DNA of 64,000 nucleotides, taken from Fragilaria crotonensis (taxonomy: Eukaryota; Bacillariophyta; Fragilariophyceae; Fragilariales; Fragilariaceae). The translations under genes and the position numbers were made by a program. The notes under the pieces are model-generated. The model had not been told where the DNA came from. It searched no databases and saw nothing but the letters and a program-made list of their open reading frames with translations. This document shows positions 46,801 through 56,681 of the stretch, one piece after another (the stretch's first letter is position 1; each line of letters starts with the position of its first letter). The stretch is taken from the NCBI GenBank assembly GCA_022925895.1, contig JAKSYS010000145.1, forward strand, positions 1 to 64,000, in the 5' to 3' direction.

Positions 46801-47187
46801 TGAAGCACTCTTCAGTCTTCAGATCGTACTTGTACGACAGAGAACAGCATATAGTCGACCATTGCTATATCAATGTTGATGATGAAAATCATGTACGAGA
46901 ATTCGATAATGTAAATAGTTCGGCATTTTCAAAGCAGCTGTTCTCTATATGTCGTACCATATAGCATAACACATGTGGGATAAACACTAAGCAACGGAGA
47001 CCGCTCCTCACTCGAGTAATAGTGACCCTGCGGAATCGAAGTTCTCATTTTGGCTGCTTCGGGGTATCCCTGACATCTGACCGCGATCGAGTTCGAAATG
47101 CAAGGCTCTCTTGTGAGCACATAAACCACACACACAAATCCAATCCTCGTCGCAAATCTCACAAAAACTCAAAATTATTGCTTTCAG
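43891..47187. other. Long intergenic region, no gene recognised
   Basis: Several frames of 60-130 codons occur (for example 45,545-45,949 on the plus strand) but none shows a recognisable domain or a conserved partner. Parts may be decayed repeats. caaatccaa at about 47,135 and the ttgctttcag just before 47,188 belong to the leader of DUF6824 copy 5. Confidence 0.5.
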
Positions 47188-48276
47188 ATGATACACCAAG
47201 ACGATTATGAGGCTCGTTGCGCAACTGGAAGCAATGCGTCAACAATGTCATTGATCCGGCCGACAGACATTATGCTTGGAAGAGGCCCCAAGTGCTACAA
47301 CAACTCTGGCAACAGGGTGCTTCGCAAGCTGATCAAGGAACACGTGGTCCACTACACGAGTACAGCCCGTCGGAGGGAAAAGGCAGCTTTGGTAAAGCTT
47401 TTGGTTTCCACACTTCAAATGAAGGGATATCGTTTTCTCCATCTCTCTCCCACCGGGACCTGGATTGAAGCTCCACTTCACATTGCCGAGAAAAAGGTGG
47501 GCCATGGGCTTCGAGACGCTCGACTCTCAGTAGCAAGAAATGCCGGCAATGACAATGTTCTTCCGAAGAACTTCCGCCCCTCCTACAAAGAGCAAATTCA
47601 CAAGGACCAAGTCACTCCAGTCTTATCTTGGGAGGCAAACAACGACAACGAGGAAGAAATGCAAAGCAACGAGTCAGACGCCAAGCAAAGCGACACAACT
47701 GACTCGGACCCACAACGATGCGATGCATCTCCAACAACGCTGCAGAAATGTGCCAACGACGTCGTGGCTGCCTCATCGGCAAAGGCAGTTCAGCGCGTGC
47801 AAGGAGCGTTTCAGGGGAAGGAACAGCAGCTCGTCAACACCAACGCGGGGCTACAGGAGTACCCTTCTGTTCAAGAAGATGGGGAGAACGGGAATTTTTC
47901 CCTTGTTGGCTGTGGGACTGAAGAAGACGTCGACCAATGGGTTATTGGCGGCAATGTCATCGGCAAGACAGAGCGATGGCCAGCACGTGGATCCACGTCC
48001 TCCTCTTACGCGGAGGCGGTACAACAACGTTTTGAGCACTGGGGGCACAGTTGGGAAAACCTCAAGAACAGTACATGCCAGCCATATGTTACGCCAAGTA
48101 CTGGGGAAGCTCTTGACGCTCACCATCTGAATGCTGTGGACATGGCCTTGAACATGTATGCGCCTGCTTATGGCCGCACTTTTGACAATTTGTTTGATGA
48201 CGATCCGTATCAGCCAATTGGGTGCGCTGTCGAGGATGCACAAAGCCTTTGTCACTGGTTTAGTACTCTTTCTTGA
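47188..48276 (+). CDS. DUF6824 protein (copy 5), next to intact P5CS
   Basis: 362 residues from ATG 47,188. The start shared with the paralogues is the Met of MSLIRPTDIMLGRGP at 47,245 (343 residues). The base run ttgctttcag directly before 47,188 looks like a splice acceptor, so a 5' exon is possible. The DUF6824 domain follows the conserved Met for about 95 residues (KCYNNSGN, YRFLHLS, KKVGHGLRDARLS). The linker is Ser/Asp/Gln-rich and holds only a trace of the repeat (GKEQQLVNTNAGLQ). The C-terminal conserved region is complete (LNAVDMALNMYAPAYG, DPYQPIGCAVEDAQSLCHW). It converges on P5CS with a 63-bp gap. This pair is the likely ancestral arrangement of the duplicated block. Confidence 0.87.
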   Translation: MIHQDDYEARCATGSNASTMSLIRPTDIMLGRGPKCYNNSGNRVLRKLIKEHVVHYTSTARRREKAALVKLLVSTLQMKGYRFLHLSPTGTWIEAPLHIAEKKVGHGLRDARLSVARNAGNDNVLPKNFRPSYKEQIHKDQVTPVLSWEANNDNEEEMQSNESDAKQSDTTDSDPQRCDASPTTLQKCANDVVAASSAKAVQRVQGAFQGKEQQLVNTNAGLQEYPSVQEDGENGNFSLVGCGTEEDVDQWVIGGNVIGKTERWPARGSTSSSYAEAVQQRFEHWGHSWENLKNSTCQPYVTPSTGEALDAHHLNAVDMALNMYAPAYGRTFDNLFDDDPYQPIGCAVEDAQSLCHWFSTLS

Positions 48277-48339
48277 GAAAGCTACGTAATTTTGGAAATA
48301 TAGACTAGCTTAATTTTTCCAAACTGATTTTTAGAACAC

Positions 48340-50818
48340 TTATAGTAGCTCCTTGTGTGTGTAGTGTTTCAACGGTTCGTCTCCACTGTATTCACCAACA
48401 TAGTTCACGCCCTTTGATCTCAACTGCCACTTGGTAGTCAACAATCCTTCCACACCTACAGGACCACGCGCATGGATACGGCCAGTCGAAATCCCGACTT
48501 CGGCACCCAAACCAAATCGGAACCCATCGGCGAACCTCGTGGATGCATTCTTGAAGACACAGGCGGCATCGACGCGTCGGAGAAACTCCTCGCCGGCTGG
48601 ATCATCATCGGAACAAATGATCGCTTCGGTGTGACCACTCCCGTACTTGTGGATCCAGTCAATCGCCTCATCCATATTGTCGACAACTTCCACCATACAA
48701 GTTAGGTCGCCATACTCAAACTTCAAATCTTTCGCAGCAATATCTGCCAGTCCCATTTTCATGGCGCATGGTCCGCCCAAACACTTGACTCCAGCTGCCC
48801 GAAGGCTCATGAGGAGCAGTGGTGCCACCCCATTTCGAAGTGTTTCCTTGTGAAGGAGAAGCGTTTCCATGGCGTTACATGCCGACGGGTAATCTGTTTT
48901 AGCGTCAACAACCACCTGACTGGCCGACTCGGCGTCAGCACTGCTGTGGACATAGACATGGCACACCCCGTCGGCATGGCCAAGTACTGGGATGCGTGTA
49001 TTGGCCTTGATGTAGGAAACCAAATCATTGCTGCCCCGAGGAATGACAAGGTCAATGACGTCATCCAGGCTCAACATATCAGCAACTTGACCGCGGCTGG
49101 TAACCAGCGCAATAATATCTCGACTGATTTTGCCACCACTTCCACTCTCAATGGCATCGCCAATAACCTTGTGGATGGTGGAATTGGAATGCACGGCCTC
49201 TTTCCCTCCCTTGAGCAAAAGGCCGTTGCCACTGGCCAGGGCAAGGGCTGAAATTTGAGGCATGGAATCAGGGCGTGACTCGAAGATAATCATGAGAACT
49301 CCAATGGGTACGGTACTGAGGGAGAGTTCCAAGCCATCAGCGAGCTCTCGCTTGGACTTGATGACACCTAGGGGATCCGGCATGTCAGCAATCTGACGCA
49401 ACCCAGACGCGAGCGTGGCAAGCTTCTCATCGGTCAACTTGAGGCGCTTTCGCAAGACCAATGCCGTCCCATCCTTCTCTGCGTTTGCGACATCAATGTC
49501 ATTGGCAGCCATAATTTCCTCCTTTCTGGCGACCAATGCGTCAGCGATCGCAAAGAGAATATCCTTGCGATCGTGGAATGGCAAGGCTTGGAGCTTTCGA
49601 GCTTCAGTGCGTGCTGCCACAGCTTTGTTGCGAGCTTCTTCAGAAACGTTTCCATGCTGTGGATCAGAAGAATGGTTTGAGAAACGAATATGCTTGACGA
49701 GATCAGAGCAATCAAGTACAAGTACAACGACTCACGTTTTGAGCAACAAAATCAGCGAGAGCTTGCTTCTCCAATTCACTTCCTGGTGTCACAAATAAGG
49801 TTCCTTTGACACCGTACTGTGGATCGCTGCCTAGAATAGCCCGAACACTGTTAAGATCCGATCCAGCGGCGACAACGCATGCACTGCACTGTGATCCAGG
49901 TTTGACGGCCGAAGTTGCGGCCTCGATTTTGCTAGACATGCCCCCACGTCCCTGAGCGGACTTGGTTCCAATCTGAACTTCCGATGTGTCTTGATAAAGG
50001 GGAAGGAGCTTTGCATTTGGATTTTCCTTTGGAGAGGAGTCGTAGACACCGTCAACATCCGTCAATAGGAGCAAGACTTCCGCTCCGAAGGATCTCGCAC
50101 ACAAGGCAGCAAGTGAGTCGTTATCGGAAAAGACGTCATCGCTGGTGTACCCTTGATTGGCAGAAACGGCATCATTTTCGTTGATAATGGGCACAACGCC
50201 CAAATTGAGAAGACGATCCACTGTGTAGACGAGATTCCGCTTACGCTTCTCATCTGTAAAGTCACTCTGAGTGACAAGAATCTGGGATGCCGCAACATCC
50301 CCTTGATCAAAGAGACTGGAATACAAGTTCATCATTTCGAATTGACCCGCAGCAGCGCATGCGCTATCATAAAATTTCTTCTTTTCCGATTGAGTATGTG
50401 GAACGCCTCGTAGATTGAGGAGTGATGCAAAGCTCCCGCTGTTTCGTCGGAGTGCTTCGTCCTTGGCAGCATTCATTTTTTGTTCTTCCTCACGGTGCAT
50501 TTCCATAAAGGACATGTTGAGTTTGGATTGCTTCCGAAGGACACGCTTTCCCATCCCAACGGCACCACTCGAAACGAATATAACCTGAACACCACTGCGA
50601 TTCAATTCGGCAATCTGTTCGCAAATGGCACCCAATCTTGTCAAGGATGGACGACCATCTTCATTCGCAACGACAGATGTGCCGGCCTTGACACAGACAC
50701 GACGAGCGCTACGAAGAGCAGCACGAGATGGAGGTTCGGATGATGCTGATGTCGCTGATCTTGCAGATGATGAGTTTTGACTGCTCGTGGCAGTCTCGTT
50801 GATGTTGGCGCTGCTCAT
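48340..50818 (-). CDS. P5CS: Delta-1-pyrroline-5-carboxylate synthetase (glutamate 5-kinase/GSA dehydrogenase fusion)
   Basis: Bifunctional enzyme of proline synthesis: phosphorylates glutamate, then reduces gamma-glutamyl phosphate to glutamate semialdehyde with NADPH. Exon 1 (50,818-49,736) encodes the kinase half (VKAGTSVVANEDGRPS, SSGAVGMGKR, NENDAVS, FSDNDSLAAL, GRGGMSSKI). A 79-bp intron (49,735-49,657, GTGAGT...CCACAG) is followed by exon 2 (49,656-48,340) with the reductase half (IFESRPDS, LKGGKEA, IPRGSNDLVSYI). The catalytic Cys sits in YPSACNAMETLL, about residue 621 of 799. The start is ATG 50,818; the frame upstream has only TTG. Plant P5CS is about 717 residues. The extra length comes from a Ser-rich N-terminus and an insertion of about 30 residues after GMGKRVLRKQSKL. 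No targeting peptide is obvious, suggesting cytosol. Confidence 0.95.
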
Positions 50819-51677
50819 TGTCAAAAGGGACGATTGCGCTCACGCCCGTGTATTACTATTACGTTGTCGGGTGGTGTGACAGTTTACACACTCTTGAACA
50901 AACACTGAACACTCACTGCTTGAGCACTGCGTGTTGTGTGCTCAATGTTCAGTATGATGTCTGGCCTCACAGTCCTCCTGTCACCGAGTTCTTCAATGAG
51001 AAAGAACTTGAATCCTCCGTGATGTGTGTGTGTCGAGTGTCGATGAAGGGCGAGTACAGTACGTCGTTTGATGTTTCCACGTTCCAGCGCCATATAGCTG
51101 AACTCACTCGTACAGTATGGTACAGTACCAGTGTGCTCCCGTATCTACTGTAGGACACTTGGTACTGGATACTGGAGTACTCTGCTACAGTCACGAGATC
51201 AACATTCAGAACTGCATTAATGCACATACCAGATACTGTAGTACCATGTACCATCGATTTCAATAGTGATACTACATACTACATACTACAAATACATGCT
51301 CGGAGTACTGCACAAGTAGTACCAGGTAATGAATCGTACTCTTACGGTTCGCTTACAGCCACACATACTTTCAACATTCGGAGGGACGGACAGTTGTTGG
51401 ACATGAAACCTATGCATACCTGGTACTAGCTAGTACCGGGTAGTAGAACTACGTATGAATAGCACTGTTACTCGGTACGGGGTGCTGTAGTGGACCAACC
51501 CCAACAAATCGGAGTAACAGTACTTTCGATTTTTAATCGTTGGTACTCGGTACTCCAGTACCACAGTAGTTGTATTCATTATTCACGGCGGGCGTGTCTT
51601 GATTTCTTGACCCTACATCCTTCGACCGTCGACACTTCACCATCCCAACACAAGAAAAAACATTTAACTACCCAACC
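50819..51677. promoter_or_regulatory. Divergent intergenic region between P5CS and the SOD-like gene
   Basis: 859 bp must hold both promoters. No TATA-like element was placed with confidence. The stretch 51,120-51,560 is rich in GTAC-type palindromes (tactgtagtacca and similar). No RNA gene was seen. Confidence 0.5.
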
Positions 51678-52157
51678 ATGTCAACCTACTGCGTCTGTGC
51701 TCTTCAATCGGAATCAGGATCCTCGGTGCACGGGATCTTGACACTGTCGCAAGCCTCCGAAGATGCTCCGACGGTCATTTCCGGTGAACTCAAGGGCTTA
51801 GCACCCGGCAAGCACGGGATCTCCATCAACGTTTACGGTGATTTGTCCGATGGCGCCACGAGTTGTGGTGAAATCTTCAATCCATTCGGTCAGCCTCATG
51901 GATTTCCAGGTGATGCAACTCGAAAAGTAGGGTCTTTGGGGAATATTATTGCTGGAGACGATGGAAAGGCCTATGTGGAGATTGAGGATACGCTTGTCAA
52001 GTTGATTGGACCGCATTCGGTGATTGGACGATCGATGCTCGTGTATGCGGCAGAAGACGATGGTGGACGAGGAGGACACGAAAATTCACTTTCGACTGGC
52101 AATGCCGGTCCGAGAGTAGCAGCTGGAGTTATTGGACTCGCAGCATCAAATGCCTAA
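51678..52157 (+). CDS. Cu/Zn-superoxide-dismutase-fold protein lacking metal ligands
   Basis: 159 residues, the usual length of a cytosolic Cu/Zn SOD, alignable end to end (GELKGLAPGKHGI, FNPFGQPHGFPGDATRKVGS, GRSMLVYAAEDD, STGNAGPRVAAGVIGLA). In human SOD1 numbering the ligands become H46 Ser, H48 Asn, H63 Ile, H80 Lys, D83 Ser and H120 Tyr; only H71 remains. The disulphide cysteines C57 and C146 are both Ala, although the neighbouring residue is Cys. R143, the GKHG turn and the core glycine pattern are kept. The fold is thus maintained while catalysis should be impossible, as in scaffolding or chaperone-like SOD domains. No signal peptide is seen, so it is likely cytosolic. Start: CAACCATG at 51,678. 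It is divergent from P5CS and convergent with IMP3. Confidence 0.9.
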   Translation: MSTYCVCALQSESGSSVHGILTLSQASEDAPTVISGELKGLAPGKHGISINVYGDLSDGATSCGEIFNPFGQPHGFPGDATRKVGSLGNIIAGDDGKAYVEIEDTLVKLIGPHSVIGRSMLVYAAEDDGGRGGHENSLSTGNAGPRVAAGVIGLAASNA

Positions 52158-52480
52158 ACTTGTGCTGAAACATGCATTTGCTTTCGAGCTCGTGCTCTTC
52201 CAGTGTCTTTGCCTGGGAGGTATGGTTGGTAGTAGTCCATGGAAAGGCCAGGTCAGCAGACAATGTACTCTCTATAGACTTTCTACTTCAAACAAAATAA
52301 CAATTGTCCTTAATTACTATAATCGTTGGCTCTATGATAAGCAGTTTGTAAGGTTACTCGTCTGACAGACGCAAGTCGTAGAGCTAGTCGATGTATAGCC
52401 TAGTCTACCCGACAGAACCAACAACAGCAAAACTTCATCCTAATAATTCTTCCAAATTATAACAAATCATCATACAATAT
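52158..52480. other. Convergent 3' intergenic region
   Basis: Holds the 3' ends of the SOD-like gene and IMP3. No gene or repeat is recognised. Confidence 0.5.
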
Positions 52481-53161
52481 TTAAAGCAAATCGAAATCAT
52501 CCAACTTATCATTGTACTTGTGGACGGCCCGTCGTACTTTCGATGAATCGACCCACGTACAAAAGTCCTCCATGGTTTTGGTCACTAAAAAGGCGGGATC
52601 CGTCACCACATTCGGACCAATGCGGACTTGTCCCTGTTCGACAAATTCGACTGCCGTCTTGATGGTTTCGGCCATTTTCAAACGCACCATGACCACTGGC
52701 AATCGACGACGACACAACGCCGATGCTGTAATCTCATCTGCCTTTTGAAGAGACTTTTGAGTATTGATAATGCCCAAGTCAAATAATTTTTGAAGCAATT
52801 GATCCGTCATGGCAATACGGAACGGGTCGTCAGGTTTTAGAGTCTATGAATGTGTTGTGTGAGAGAGAAGTTGCAAAAAGGAATAGCAAGGACAATGGAG
52901 ATAACAGGTCAGAATAACCAGCATAAAAAACAACATCAACGTTGGATTCCAACAATAAGGCCTCCAAACGCATCGTACCTTCAATTTGGCAGATAGCTTC
53001 GTAACTTGTCCACATATTCGTTGATAGGCTACAAAATCATTACGATCTTGAATGTGATAGGTTCGCATTACTTTGGCAACTCTCAAGTTATCCTCTCCTT
53101 TCCAACTGTACAAGGATACCTTGCGCAACAGTTTCTTTTCATGATGCTTGAGTTCTCTCAT
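52481..53161 (-). CDS. IMP3: U3 snoRNP protein IMP3 (S4-domain)
   Basis: Component of the U3 small nucleolar ribonucleoprotein (SSU processome) needed for 18S rRNA processing in the nucleolus. Exon 1 (53,161-52,979) encodes 61 residues beginning MRELKHHEKKLLRKVSLYSW. A 135-bp intron (52,978-52,844, GTACGA...TTCATAG) is followed by exon 2 (52,843-52,481). The joined protein is 181 residues, against 184 in human IMP3, and matches along its length. Features are RNDFVAYQRICGQV, KPDDPFRIAM, ITASALCRRRLPVVMVRLKM, the S4 RNA-binding core FVEQGQVRIGPNVVTDPAFL, and the strongly conserved TWVDSSKVRRAVHKYNDKLD with a DDFDLL end. The start ATG is clear. It is divergent from the CCT-domain gene. Confidence 0.95.
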
Positions 53162-54462
53162 TGTCTATATTTGTGTTTGTTACGGAGTATGAGTAGTGGT
53201 AGTTGTTGTATAACAAGACAAGAAGAAAGTTTGTGGTTGAATGGGGCTCTTTGGTGCAGACAAGTTGTTCTGAGAGATTGAGCACTCTAAATGGTGTGGG
53301 TGACCTCCAGTCTCGGCAGTCGACTATTGTCGAATCGTTGGACTTGAACCATGAAATGGTGCAAGAAACCTTTTACTAGAAACCAAAATCCTCGTATTTG
53401 TGTAGAGTTGGTACATTACATTTGTAGCCCCATTGCCAATCAACATCCCCCTGAAACAAGAAAATTACAAAGTTCTGCGACAAATCGAACCTTTTGATTG
53501 GCTAGAATACGTCACTGACCAATCTCATCTGACTTGGTAGGACAAAATTGTTACATTGGAATCTTCGTGGACGAATACACATCCAATATTCGTCGGGTCG
53601 CTCTGCCTTGCGAGATTGTATTTGTACGGCATCCAGTGATCCCTTCTGCGAGGAAAAAAAAAGACTGATCAAGTTACATGCTACGGGTGTAGTGTACACT
53701 TTTTGCCGCTTCACAACTTGGTTTGTCATTCTCTGTCGAACGACAACAACAACAACAAACTGACTGTCTTGTGGACAAGCCTAGCGACACACAACAATCT
53801 TTTGCTTCCTTGTTTCAAAACGCCTTGTGAGTTGCGAAAGATGGATTTGTAGAACGACCAAAAAGGATGGGGAATGTCGATTGTCATGACGAAACAAAAA
53901 CTTGAACGTTTTGAGAACCTCGTTCCATCGTTTTATACATGATTATTTGTTAGACGGCGGGCGTTGGAATCGTCTACTCGTAGCGATGAATCGTAGTCCT
54001 GATGAGTTTCCACATGCTTTCCCCTGAGTATGCACCAAACGAAACCCACGGGACAATCGGATACCATGGCGTGACTTGCGGACCCCCGCAAGACGCGAGA
54101 TTTGATACATGATATCAGTCACTGGGTTAATCTGCCGACTCCAGTGTGGTTGTGAGCGTCAAAGCTTTCCATCGTCCCACACATGACTTATTTGATCCAT
54201 GTTCTCGTTTCCTCGTTCCCCGTGTATGTCTCTTTTTGTCGTTTGTCCTACTCCAGAACGGTTATTTCTTGCCGACTGGTATGAATTTTCCGCTCTTTGG
54301 AGCTCGATTTCCGGGTTCAAGAACCAAGTTCCTGGTTCCGACTTCCGATTGTTGGAGATTCTTGATGTCTTTCCAAGATTTTGGATATACATCACTTAAT
54401 TTTTTATACTCACTTTTTGCCTTCCCTTCTGTGATTGCTGTTCCGACCAAACGTGATCCACC
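53162..54462. promoter_or_regulatory. Divergent intergenic region between IMP3 and the CCT gene
   Basis: 1.3 kb without a recognised gene. It must contain both promoters and the CCT gene leader, whose start lies in a CCACCATG context. No repeat or RNA gene was recognised. Confidence 0.5.
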
Positions 54463-56202
54463 ATGAATACCATCGTCTTTAACATGCAGACAACTTATCC
54501 GAGCACCAACTACCACAGTATGACTGGATCACCAGGAGGAACTGATGTCATGTCTCATGTGATGTCCTTGCGCTCTCGCAAGCCATCCAAGAAGCTGGAC
54601 GGTATCAAGGAAGAGGAGGCTGCGCTCATTTCTGCAGAGGAACGCATGATGGATGACGAGGAGATTGCTAGTGTCGACGAGTTTGGAAATCCAATCGTCG
54701 ACATGGCCAAACTCGAAGAGCGGAATCTGTCTGTTGCAATGTCAAGAAGCGTGTTGGACATGCCTGGAGGGGAAGCGAACGGGATTCATGACGACGACGA
54801 GGACAACGGGGGTCATCGTCGATACGGACTGAGGAAATCGAATCATCTTGTCTCTCCAACAAGTGCAGGGGCTGAACTGAGGTCAGGGAGGGAATCTGGA
54901 CTACATTCTGACAAAGCCCTTCCGACTACAATAACCCCATTACATCCGATACCGAATCTCCCCCCTGTACAAACACTTCCTCCTATCAAGACAACCACAC
55001 CTTCCGCTCCGCCCATGGAGCGTCCTCCACGACTTCCTGTGATTGCAAAGCCTTTGCAGTCCTTACACACATCTTATTGTGTACCGAACCCCTTGGCAAA
55101 CATAGCGACACCTCTCAAACCACCGCCATCCATCCTACCTGCGCCTGCATTATTGTCGACTCAAGCCACAATCGCGACTGCACCTTCTCAAAGCTCAACA
55201 GTGCCGTGTCCGCTGCCAGCTGTTCCATGTCCTCTTGTGCCATCGATATTGCCAGCACCAGCACCCACAACGATAACTTCGGCACAACCCGAATCGCACA
55301 CGCTAGAATTCTCTTCAACGGATCTCCTACCAAATCGACGAGGTCGCATTTTCTCTATGGATATTGATGCGGCAGGTCTCGACTTCCCTGACATGTCCGT
55401 CGACAATATAGCCTCTGGATTTGATTCGCCGGCATTACCTCCGCTTGTTGGTTCACACTCAAATCAAGATCATTCGTCGTCGGACCATCCATCACACGCA
55501 CTGTGTCTTCCTGGAGCCATACACACTACAAACAATACTCCCATGCCTGTTCCCTCTGCGGTGTTCAGCGGACGTGATAGAGCCATGAGCTTCGAATTCT
55601 TCTCTCTAGGAATCAATGCCGACGAACCACTTCCGCCTGTATCGGAAGATGGCTTCATGTTCCAGCCGCGCCCTCGAGGTGACTCCATTATTTTCGACCC
55701 TGTATCATTTCAAGATGGTGGCATTCATGAAGAGAAGGCGCTTTTCCGGAGCCGAGAAAGCTCTATTGACCTACCATCCAAGGACGAAATGGCCATAATG
55801 AATGCACCTGGTTTTGCTCCTCCTCCAGTTGCAGATCACAAGCCCACGACTCCCGAGTTGAAACCTGCATCCTTTGTCTCGTCATCATCGCCGCCTTCGC
55901 CGCAGGCGATAAAACAACCACCGTCGCCCACCGATAGTTCCGCCCACATGGCGACTCTTCCATCATCTCTCAATACGACCATGAGTCATGCCACATTCCA
56001 AATGGACTTGCTCAATAAGGATGGTAGGATTGGAATTTATCTTCCCGATGCCCGAAAAGCACGGATTGCCAAGTTCCATTCCAAACGTAAAATGCGCATT
56101 TGGCGCAAACGAATCAAGTACGATTGTCGAAAGAAACTTGCCGACAGTCGTCCGCGCATCAAGGGACGATTCGTGAAACGGTCCGATATGGATGAAGATT
56201 AA
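54463..56202 (+). CDS. CCT-motif transcriptional regulator with RxRxxS sites
   Basis: 579 residues in a single exon. The C-terminus, about residues 531-573, is a CCT motif as in CONSTANS, TOC1 and pseudo-response regulators (ARIAKFHSKRKMRIWRKRIKY, then KKLADSRPRIKGRFVK). It probably serves nuclear localisation and interaction with NF-Y type or other DNA-binding partners. No B-box or receiver domain is present, so it is a CCT-only protein. The rest is mostly disordered, Pro/Ser-rich (about residues 160-285), with an acidic N-terminal part (KEEEAALISAEERMMDDEE). Four RxRxxS motifs (S298, S376, S408, S434), each in a short hydrophobic/acidic context (RRGRIFSMD, GRDRAMSFEFF, RPRGDSIIFD, RSRESSIDL), look like AGC/CaMK-type phosphorylation sites. 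Start: CCACCATG at 54,463. A light or nutrient role would be speculation. Confidence 0.9.
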   Translation: MNTIVFNMQTTYPSTNYHSMTGSPGGTDVMSHVMSLRSRKPSKKLDGIKEEEAALISAEERMMDDEEIASVDEFGNPIVDMAKLEERNLSVAMSRSVLDMPGGEANGIHDDDEDNGGHRRYGLRKSNHLVSPTSAGAELRSGRESGLHSDKALPTTITPLHPIPNLPPVQTLPPIKTTTPSAPPMERPPRLPVIAKPLQSLHTSYCVPNPLANIATPLKPPPSILPAPALLSTQATIATAPSQSSTVPCPLPAVPCPLVPSILPAPAPTTITSAQPESHTLEFSSTDLLPNRRGRIFSMDIDAAGLDFPDMSVDNIASGFDSPALPPLVGSHSNQDHSSSDHPSHALCLPGAIHTTNNTPMPVPSAVFSGRDRAMSFEFFSLGINADEPLPPVSEDGFMFQPRPRGDSIIFDPVSFQDGGIHEEKALFRSRESSIDLPSKDEMAIMNAPGFAPPPVADHKPTTPELKPASFVSSSSPPSPQAIKQPPSPTDSSAHMATLPSSLNTTMSHATFQMDLLNKDGRIGIYLPDARKARIAKFHSKRKMRIWRKRIKYDCRKKLADSRPRIKGRFVKRSDMDED

Positions 56203-56681
56203 CAGAAACATGGCGAGAGGGCGAGAAACATATATGGACGGAACGGACCATTTTGTATCATTATCCTACAGAGACGCACGCACACACATCACGCAAACAT
56301 CAGGCTCCTTGACACACCACTCCACTGCCTTAGACCATTGTGGTTGGCCGCTTTTAAAAGGGTTGACTACCACTCCTTCTCATCGTCATCATCATCATCA
56401 ACGTCATCATCATCATCATCATCACCCGACATGTAACACTAGTGCAGTATTTGTCTACCAAAACTATGAAATAAAACACGGGGATTTTCAATGTGCTACA
56501 AATAATCGTGTTGTGGTAGAGTCGAGTCAAGAGTGTGTATGTTGCTCTGCTACATCAAGCAAAATGGATCGACATTAATTCGACAATCTAGAAAATCCCA
56601 TCAACAGAGCTAGGACCTCAAACGTCGTTTTTAAATGCCTCTACTATTCAAAGCCTAATACTGATCGAAACCTTTCCCTTC
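56203..56681. other. Convergent 3' region with a CAT/ATC simple repeat
   Basis: Contains an imperfect trinucleotide run (tcatcatcatca) at about 56,381-56,425 within the 3' flank shared by the CCT gene and EF-Tu. Otherwise nothing was recognised. Confidence 0.6.

Noticed and set aside
49434-50184. Plus-strand frames opposite P5CS
   Set aside because: Antisense shadows of a well-supported enzyme gene.
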